Part shown: positions 56,771-64,000 of the stretch, piece after piece
How the letters are laid out: the number at the start of each line of letters is the position of its first letter
Numbering within the stretch: position 1 is the stretch's first letter
DNA from: Liopterus haemorrhoidalis
Taxonomy: Eukaryota; Arthropoda; Insecta; Coleoptera; Dytiscidae
Assembly (NCBI GenBank): GCA_963971575.1
Contig: OZ020611.1
Span: 56,329,381-56,393,380, forward strand
Direction of reading: 5' to 3'
Length of the DNA: 64,000 nt
The notes under the pieces: generated by a model
Seen by the model: the letters and a program-made list of their open reading frames with translations, nothing else
Told to the model about the DNA's origin: nothing
Database searches by the model: none
Translations under genes and position numbers: made by a program

Positions 56771-57948
56771 CAGGCTATTCCAAACGTTTAGGCCGAACTA
56801 AATGGGAGTCACGAGAAGGGACCCTGCTTGGGTTATTTCATGTTTTACGTTTGGTATGTGAAAATTTAAAATTCCAACAGTGAAACCATAGGGGAAACTT
56901 CCTAAGTGCCCTGACATCTGGTGGCAATTTGCGGAAGATACGAAAATAACATTGTTTTGTTTTGTTTAATGGAGAAATTTACGTGTTTTTTGTTGGTTGT
57001 GTTTTATTTTTGTGAATCATGGGGAAAAAACAATCAATTTTGTTGTGTGCCGCAATGTAAATCGTGGATAAAGAAGAATCCCACCTTTACATTCTATCAT
57101 TTTCCTAAATTGGAAAAAATATCAACTGAAACGACATTTGGAGGTAGAGTCTCTCTAGTGGATCGCAGGTTTCTATAGACCCAAAAACTAAAAATGGGCA
57201 AAAATCCAGGCCCTTGCATGCACGTTTGCTCGTTGTATTTTATGCAAAGTGATTTTTTACGTCCATGAAAAGACTGAAAAAAGCACTTACCCCACCCAAA
57301 TTTTGTCTAAATCATCAGTTGATATATTAAAAAGCCCTTCCACTTTTGAAAGCAAAGATTTTAATTTTTTACTAATGTATTTACCACATGTGTGTTGCTT
57401 ATATTGACAGACAGTCAAAAAGAATTAAAAATCCAATTTAAAACTAAAAATTTCCATGAAATTTCTTTAGAATAGTATATTATTACATATATTGTAAATC
57501 GTACATCACCTTTCAGTAAAAAAAAAAAAAACACAAAAAGCTCGGAAAATAGGAAAAATACAACACGTGTTTATTTTCACCATGTAAACAAATACACGAG
57601 TAACAGTTTAATGTCACTTTCGAGTGTTCCAACTTTGCCGCATATGGCGCTGCGATCATTGTTGCGAAAGTTGTCCCTATGGAAATGAATGACATTTATT
57701 AAAAATATGACACATTTTTACGTATTTTAAAGACAAAGAAAATAAATAAATAAGAATTTTTTATTATAAATAACAAAAAATTAAAATGCAAAGAAAAAAA
57801 CATTTTATAATGACAATAAATTTAATCTAGAATTTGTAATGTGAGTGTGATTTACAAAGCTTAAACAAAATGACCAAAAGTCCGAATAAATAGATATAAA
57901 TTACTAGATTTCAAAATCTAGTTCCACCTAAACGTTTGGAATAGCCTA
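56771..57948 (+). mobile_element. TIR DNA transposon with THAP fragment (P-element-like), non-autonomous
   Basis: Terminal inverted repeats AGGCTATTCCAAACGTTTAGG..GAACTA match at nearly all of ~27 positions at 56771 and 57948. The interior carries the beginning of a THAP domain and no catalytic region. THAP plus TIRs suggests the P superfamily, but no 8-bp duplication is evident at the ends, so the assignment is tentative. Confidence 0.65.
57009..57178 (+). pseudogene. THAP domain N-terminal fragment
   Basis: Q-F-C-C-V-P-Q-C-K-S, then F-T-F-Y-H-F-P-K: the CxxxC and H-x-F-P-K blocks of a THAP finger. The obvious start, catATGGGGAAAAAA near 57018, is one base out of frame, caused by an A6 run. 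The second half of the domain (C-x2-H) is missing, so the fragment is dead. Confidence 0.7.
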
Positions 57949-58289
57949 TGCCAGATAATCAGTGGGATTCTGAAAGCTGGCGTTAAGACCGGTAAATAAC
58001 TCTCACCATAGTTACGATCTAATGTCAAATCTAGGCTGACCAGACGTACTCTTTTTTAGAGTATTATACTCTTTTCTAAGTAATATCCTCTTTACTCTTA
58101 CTTTTTATAAAAGAACTCTCAATATACTCTTCATTATTGTTAAATGGCGACAGAAAATGTTGCTTGTGTGTGGCTGTAGCATATAACCATAACCGAATTG
58201 AGTATTGCAGCTATTGTTTTCAATATTCCAAGCTTAAATCACATAAATCTAGAAAAATGGGAAGATAAATCCGCACTTTTAATTGACAG
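57949..58289. other. Non-coding
   Basis: Includes a tact/agag-rich stretch (58050-58130). No gene seen. Confidence 0.45.
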
Positions 58290-59001
58290 ATTTTTTTATT
58301 TTTTATATTTTTTTCAATTTTCAGGTAAGCCAACAGGTAACCGATTGTAGGCTTCCACGGTTTACAGTATGAATACAAAAGTGATACAAAAGAAATACAA
58401 GTGTACAGTATGTTACATAGAAAGAAATACAATAAGAAAAAATACAATAATATGCAGTCGTTAATTAATAAAAGTTTAGTGATACATAATATATATTAAG
58501 TGAATCAAGTGCCATTTAACTGAATATTGCGTTTAAATTTACCGAAGGGAAGATTGAATATATCTAAATGTGTATATGAATTGTTATAAGAACACATTAG
58601 TCTATTAATTGGGGAATTTTTATAGCTATTAGAATTAAAATTAGGTACTTTAAACAAGTTATTAGAACGTGTTAATATTTTAGGAGTCAACAAATTTAGT
58701 TTATGAATAAATGTCTATGAGTCAATTTTATTATGAATTATTTTATGTAGGAACAACATAAGTAGTACTAACAATATTTAGTTTTTTACACAATACAAAC
58801 AAACTTCTTCTGTACTGATTCATGTAAAGAATTATTTTTGGCGTATAATGGATTCCATATAATAGAGCAATATTCTAATTGCGATCTAACAATTGGCGTA
58901 TACAAGGTTATTAATGATCCTTTAGTATGAAAATGTTTACTAACTTTTATTACAAAACCTAAAAGTTTGTAAGCTTTTTTTCTATATGATCTATATGACA
59001 A
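58290..59001 (-). pseudogene. CR1/Jockey-group LINE RT fragment, 5' truncated
   Basis: Minus-strand A-Y-K-L-L-G-F-V-I, IVRSQLEYCSIIWNPLY, a gap with a frame break, then L-F-K-V-P-N-F-N-S-N and N-S-P-I-N-R-L. This is the RT thumb and C-terminal region. The 3' end has an A-rich tail at about 58288-58316 (T-rich on the plus strand). Confidence 0.8.
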
Positions 59002-59690
59002 TTAAATAATAACTTTGAATCAAAAATATCAACAAGATCACGTGTTGAATCTTATCCTTGTAAAGTTTGTGACGGTTGGGGAATTTATGTACTGGCCATT
59101 TTATTCGTCTTGTCCTACGTTGTTTTTTTTTAGGATTATTAAGTCGAATCGTTCTTGGAGCGGGAAGCTATGTCTACAAGAAACGCTGGGACACATTTTA
59201 ATCAAATAGTTTATTAACGGTCTAGTCATTCAGAAATAGTACAAACATGTTTTTAATGCGTCTGATTGTGATGGCTGCAAGGTAAATTCAGATTAACACA
59301 TTTATAATGATAACGTAAATTTCTACTCAAATATTACTATCAAATCTACACTTCAAGACTAAGCATGCGGTCCATATCATGCCATATCATTGTTAAGATC
59401 ACTAGCGATGACTATGATCTTATACCTCATTATTTGCAATCAATAATGAGTTGCTGTTTTATCCAACACGGGTTTATTACTAGTGTAGATATAGTTTGAT
59501 TACCTAAGCGCTGCTTAATGTGCATAACGGTGTCTTCGGTGTGATTCGATGGACGGGTATGCTGCCCGCGAATACAGTTTGGTGGGTTCGGTCAACCCTT
59601 TGATTCGTGTGTGTGGCTTTCTATGATTGTGAATCATAGAGAACCGGTCAGGCGTCGCGGACCCCTACGGTTGTGAGGCGCAGGGCCAGT
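59002..59690. other. Non-coding
   Basis: No gene or repeat recognised. The 59530-59690 part is GC-richer than its surroundings. Confidence 0.45.
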
Positions 59691-60106
59691 ATTACCTAGT
59701 CGTCCTCCCCCATAGCGTGCCGAACATGGGCGTACCACAGTTCCACACTGTCCTATGAGTTAGCCGTAGACGAGAAACGTTAATATGATACGGAGTGCGG
59801 GGATACCTGGACGTCCTTCCCATAGCGTGCCGAACATGAGCGCACCACAGTTTCACACTGCCTATGAGTTAGCCGTATGCGAGAAAAACGTTAAAATCAC
59901 ACGAAGTGCGCGGATGCCTGGACGTCCAATCCATAGCGTGCCGAACATGGGCGTACCACGGTTCCACACTGTCCTATGAGTTAGCCGTAGGCGAGAAAAC
60001 GTTAATATTATACGAAGTGCGCGAATACCTAGACGTCTTTCTCATAGCGTGCCGAACATGGGCGTACCACAGTTCCACACTGTCCTATGAGTTAGCCGTA
60101 GGTGCA
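59691..60106 (+). repeat. Tandem repeat, nearly four copies of ~112 bp
   Basis: catagcgtgccgaacatg recurs near 59713, 59821, 59932 and 60043, with ttccacactgtcctatgagt and gttagccgtag in each unit. ORFs here (59785-60118) only reflect the repeat. Confidence 0.93.
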
Positions 60107-60211
60107 GAGCAAAAATAATTGATATAGTAACCTACCAGTAGCTGCCGTCAACTGCCTCCTTCTGTTCTCAAACTCCAAGATTATATACCCCAAACTCTAG
60201 ACAAAGAACTT

Positions 60212-60212
<1 letters not shown>

Positions 60213-60262
<50 letters not shown>
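60213..60262. repeat. (CT)n microsatellite
   Basis: About 25 CT units. Confidence 0.95.
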
Positions 60263-60263
<1 letters not shown>

Positions 60264-60398
60264 CAATTCTCATAAAATTGTATATAAAAACATTTACAAA
60301 ATCCAGACACATAAAATGGTCACTAATTTCTCACGACACAGACCTGTTAAATCTATTTGACACATTTGGGTGATAACCCTCACCAAAAATGGTTTATA

Positions 60399-60933
60399 AT
60401 ACCCTTTTCATACTAGAACTTTAAGATCGGATGTTAAAGTGAATGAGTCTTTAAACGCTAATGTGAAACCGCATGGCCTCGTCTAAATACAAGCGATGTT
60501 TAAGACAGAGATCTGCATCTTAAACATCGTCCGCATTACCAACATAAATTCTATTATAGAATACTGTATTATATCGACGTTATAAGAAGTTTATACTTTA
60601 GTTTATAATAAAATTATTTATATTAATAATGTGTTTTATAAAATACAGAGCTACAATAATTGCGATAAAATGTATCGACTTATATGTTAATACAGGTGTA
60701 ATATATTCTTTATTGTAGAATGAAATGAAATATCCATATTTGTTTATAATAATTCAAAATGTGCCTCTGCGCAGACAGTTCAAAACTGGTATTTCATGAC
60801 GGTCATAAGGACAAAATTACTGTAGCTGATGACAGCACCGGAGATTTAAACATCAAGTGTGAAAGCATATCGATGTTAAACATCGGTGAACTTTAAGTTC
60901 ACTCGTCTTAAAGTTCTAGTGTGAAAAGGGTAT
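60399..60933. mobile_element. TA-flanked MITE, 535 bp
   Basis: TA at 60397-60398 and 60934-60935. Terminal inverted repeats ATACCCTTTTCA(t/c)ACTAGAAC continue through TTTAAGA with one visible difference. Sub-terminal sequence repeats ttaaacatcg in both orientations. Non-coding. The TA duplication suggests Tc1/mariner mobilisation. Confidence 0.9.
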
Positions 60934-61042
60934 TAGAATTTTAAGTTAAACACTAGACATATTTAAAAATCAACGTAATATATATCAATCGGTTAACAGA
61001 TATCACCACTTGCGGACAATGTTTATGACGCCTACTAAGCTA
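60934..61042. other. Short spacer between two MITEs
   Basis: No feature. Confidence 0.6.
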
Positions 61043-61372
61043 TAGTGCGTTCGAAGGTGAGTTTGCAGTACAGGGCATATGGAGTATTTCTTTTTCATAC
61101 TCTCTAATGGGTTTACAGAATGACGCTATCCTTTTCTTACTAGTCGACGTTGCCAGCTCTAAAACGCGCTGATCTGTGAAGACGCAGTATTCTACAAATG
61201 GCCATTTGTTTTTGTTGAGTGTTATTTCGAGTTTAATAAGAGTTGATTTTTGTAATTAATACCAGTTTTTCATATAATTATAATTGACACATTTGACACT
61301 TTTACAACATTGGGCAACACCGCTCCCATATGCCATAAGAGCTATACTGCAAACTCACTTTCGAACGCACTA
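61043..61372. mobile_element. TA-flanked MITE, 330 bp
   Basis: TA at 61041-61042 and 61373-61374. Terminal inverted repeats TAGTGCGTTCGAA(g/a)GTGAG continue through TTTGCAGTA, one mismatch in ~29. Non-coding. Confidence 0.92.
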
Positions 61373-61374
61373 TA

Positions 61375-62319
61375 GTTTTGTGTGTATGACACTCGAGAGA
61401 TCCGACCCATGTGACCACACATCTGGTACCAGGTATAAGAAACACACTTAAGTTAATCTGTTTCAGTTTAAACTTTGGAATGCGTAATAAATGTTAACAT
61501 ACCAGTGGCTGTACCGTCACAAGTTACAACATATAACTGATAGTTGTGATTGATTTAATTTCTATTTCTTGTAAAGTTTACTACAAAACGTTTCTCCAGA
61601 TTTAAAAGCATGTCATTTTCGTCACAAAAAATTTTCAGTCTAAACAGATCATCTTTAATGCAAACTTGTTGTCATTTAAGGTCACAGTAGTGGGTAAAAT
61701 ATCTGTTTCAAATCCTATAGATGTAGCTAGGAGCATCGAGGTCAAATAAGAGTGTCTATATTTCATTCAAGTACATCAACCAATAAGAGTAATATTACGT
61801 CACAATAGAATATTTTAAAATATCTCTGTTGTGATATTTGTTTGTTTTGAAAAGATGGCAACTCTATTTCTATATTGCTTGCATCTAAGCTGGGTGCTAC
61901 TGAGTAGTTAATTGTATCTGGTAAAACAAATGAAAAAGATGATTATAAACCTTTACTTCAAAGATTGCAAGTCAAGATCGATAGAATATAATACAGTAAA
62001 TAAATATTAAATGAATTTCCTACATTTTACTTAATTTAGTACATATACATCTATATATTATTTTTCTTTGTATACATTTATATTTAATTTCATTCTTTGA
62101 TTCCCATGTAAGAAAAATATTGAAAATTCTAAAATTACGCGAAAAGAATATAGGTACCTAGATATTATTGAAAAAAAAAACGTTTTTTGCCGAGATTATG
62201 TCAAATACTTTTGCATTATTTCTCGTAATGCACTCTGATGTGAAACGGATAAATTCTACAGAAATTTTACTTTACAACCGAAGACTATGCAGCGCATTTA
62301 CTTCCCTCGTTAAAGCGGG
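61375..62319. other. Non-coding
   Basis: No gene or clear repeat. Small AT-rich palindromic stretch near 61806-61822. Confidence 0.5.
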
Positions 62320-62327
62320 GGTCGAGG

Positions 62328-62592
62328 CAGGGCCGGCTTTAGCAAGTCTGGCACCCCGGGCAAGATTTTTTTGCCGCCCCCATTAAAAAAAATAAATCTA
62401 TATAATACAAGTGACGTTCTAAAAAAAAAAAAAGTCCTCATTTCTCAAATACAAGTGATGTCCTAAAAAAAAAGAAGGTCCTCACTTCTAAAATACAAGT
62501 GATGACCTAAAAATAACCGTCCGCCGCCCTTCCTGGCCTGGCGCCCTGGGCGATCGTCCGTCCTCGCCCCTCCCCCCTTAAAGCCATTACTG
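62328..62592. mobile_element. hAT-type MITE, 265 bp
   Basis: Flanks ggtcgagg (62320-62327) and ggtcgggg (62593-62600) differ at one of eight positions. Ends CAGGGCCGGCTTTA and, inverted, CAGTAATGGCTTTAA. Inside are three copies of a ~44-bp unit (acaagtgatgtcctaaaaaaa..gtcctcacttctaaaat). CAG-type ends and 8-bp duplication fit hAT. Confidence 0.85.
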
Positions 62593-62780
62593 GGTCGGGG
62601 ATTTCTTAACCTGGAGTGTTTGCACGATCGATTCGTCCTGGTTACAGCTAACAGTATAACAGTATCCTCAGAAGTCAGGACCCATTATTACAGTTCGTTA
62701 GTGATCACGAATTTAGTGGCAAAGGGGCGTTTCTTTATCCGGGCGCGCGAAGAGCAGCAACGAGATTTTACCTGGCAGAC

Positions 62781-63252
62781 TTGAGTACAGTTATGGAAAA
62801 TGCTGGAGTACAACTCTCTCGGGAGGAGTACAACAGGGTTATCAGTTCGGCGGAACGAGGAGAGATAGATATGTTGACAAAAGAACACATGAGTAAAAGT
62901 ATGCAATCTGTGTTCTTCAAACATATTAAATATCCTGAATATCAAGACCAAACAGATGTTTGTGATCGAATTGTCAAGTCCTGCTGAGAAGAATATCTCT
63001 ATCAAGGGGGAGGAAAAGAAGTCCAAATATGTGGATCTCTTGTCCGAGCTTAGAAATCTGTATCGCGGGTATTAAGTTAAGCTTGTAGTACTGATAGTTG
63101 GTGTTTTGGGTGATATGAAAGCCTCCTACCGAAGGGAAATCGAGTCCATTCCCGCCTGCAGAGCTTCTGCCACCTCTTTGATCTGCACGATGCAGAAAGT
63201 AGTGTTGCTAGGGTCACTCCGCATTGTGCGGGCACTGGATTTGGCGTAATTT
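62781..63252 (+). pseudogene. Restriction-like (PD-(D/E)XK) nuclease fragment of a mobile element
   Basis: After a short N-terminal frame (62793-62987, M-E-N-A-G-V-Q-L-S), a shifted frame reads VIELSSPAEKNI, KKSKYVDLLSEL, a TAA, then V-K-L-V-V-L-I-V-G-V-L-G and MQKVVLLGSLRIVRAL to TAA at 63250. E-x-S-x-P...K-x-x-K-Y-x-x-L resembles the restriction-like endonuclease C-terminus found in R2/NeSL/CRE-type retrotransposons. No RT is present. Strongly decayed. Confidence 0.5.
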
Positions 63253-64000
63253 CCGCGTCTGCATATCGCCAGGGTTTGGGATTCAGCCGTGTGTATTTAG
63301 CTCCACTAGTCTCTAGTATGACGTGATTCAAAAGGTTGCTGAAGTTTGCGATTAGTGGACGCTTGTCAAGACCTGAGAAACAGGGCTATTACAACCAGGG
63401 CTTCGAACCGGAACTGAACCGAAAACCGTTATTTTTATCGGAACGATAACCGAAAACAGATAATATTTATGGGAGTGAATATAAAATACATTTTATATTC
63501 TATTACTAGTTAGATTATACTGATATCGATGCTGCCCCTTTGATGAGCCACCCGTTAGCGGCGCACACCCTGAACAAACACACGCAGCAGCACTAGCCTA
63601 AAGGCTGCACGTAGATAGTTGAAATTTGGCACGTGTATTAAGGTCTTTGAGTCACACATCTAAAATAATAAATAGTTAAAAAATACATCGTGCAAAAAAA
63701 TAAAAACAAATATGTATTTAATCAGTTTTTTTTTTTTTTTTATTTGTGTGGGATATCTAAAGAAGGCTTTTGAGACGTATATTAACGAGTAAAATTTTAT
63801 GTTTGAATAACAAACATTTTTACTCGATTTTTGCCAAAAAATAGACAAAAAAACTTTTGTTTTTTTGTCTATTTTTTACGCACGATCACACATTTTTCAA
63901 AGTAATAAATATTAATGAAAGTAAAATATATTAAGTATACTGAAGTGTATATGTAATAATATACTAATATACGAACAAATATATGAACCACCCGTTGGTT
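63253..64000. other. Non-coding window end
   Basis: A possible truncated hAT-MITE end (cagggcttcgaaccggaact, about 63380-63402) and a fragment (ttgaaatttggcacgtg, about 63620) of the dispersed repeat seen at 53150. No gene. Confidence 0.45.
63836..63877. repeat. Perfect 19-bp hairpin
   Basis: Arms 63836-63854 and 63859-63877 (aaaaaatagacaaaaaaac and its complement) with a 4-nt loop. The T-rich arm would also read as a terminator-like stem-loop, but no gene is near. Confidence 0.9.

Noticed and set aside
59785..60118. Two 64-70-codon ORFs with internal repeats
   Set aside because: They follow the ~112-bp tandem repeat and have frame changes between units; no sign of coding.

Overview
This is AT-rich eukaryotic DNA, most likely from an arthropod and probably an insect. 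The evidence is the combination of BEL/Pao, Ty3/gypsy, copia, Penelope, several LINE groups, piggyBac, Harbinger, hAT, THAP-bearing and Tc1/mariner-like sequences, with GT-AG introns in two transposon-like genes. I find no intact host gene, rRNA gene, functional tRNA, CRISPR array or bacterial feature. The window is a graveyard of transposable elements, many inserted into one another.

Layout. 1-1500: 3' part of a copia polyprotein. 1490-4400: about seven diverged copies of a ~400-bp tandem repeat. 4615-14178: an old LINE on the minus strand (SGNH-hydrolase ORF, endonuclease tail, reverse transcriptase). It is split by a ~1-kb THAP gene fragment and by a complete BEL/Pao element (7934-13791, 186-bp LTRs, TSD TACTT). 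15370-16200: piggyBac C-terminus and a Penelope GIY-YIG fragment with a hammerhead-like 3' motif. 16260-23250: plus-strand LINE A, interrupted exactly at a TA by a 3.27-kb Tc1/mariner-like element whose transposase gene contains introns. 23804-24275: Harbinger-derived MITE.

24360-50348 is best read as one minus-strand Ty3/gypsy element opened up by nested insertions. In order it shows the 5' LTR (50113-50348), primer-binding site, a small MG..SKE/membrane ORF, gag, protease, the RNase H-integrase connector, integrase in two pieces and a 3' LTR stub. The insertions are LINE 4 (in the small ORF), LINE 3 (PHD ORF1 and an uninterrupted ORF2, at the missing RT region), two RNase H-bearing I-type LINEs (between connector and integrase; the downstream one holds a second Tc1/mariner-like copy in its 3' UTR) and LINE B (in integrase, TSD TGTAT). 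Very long microsatellites sit at the 3' ends of three of these LINEs.

50350-64000 is mostly non-coding: a 227-bp MITE with a perfect 8-bp TSD; a ~3.7-kb LTR-flanked element with no pol gene, containing a ~0.5-kb-arm inverted repeat and a minisatellite; a THAP-bearing TIR element; a LINE fragment; a ~112-bp tandem repeat; two TA-flanked MITEs; a hAT-type MITE; and a fragment of a restriction-like nuclease from a mobile element.

The items most likely to be undescribed are the intron-bearing Tc1/mariner-like family (long D2-E spacing, TGACGTCA octamers at both ends), the small membrane ORF in front of the gypsy gag, and the LTR element with an internal giant hairpin. All alignments were made by eye, so identities and inferred boundaries are approximate.
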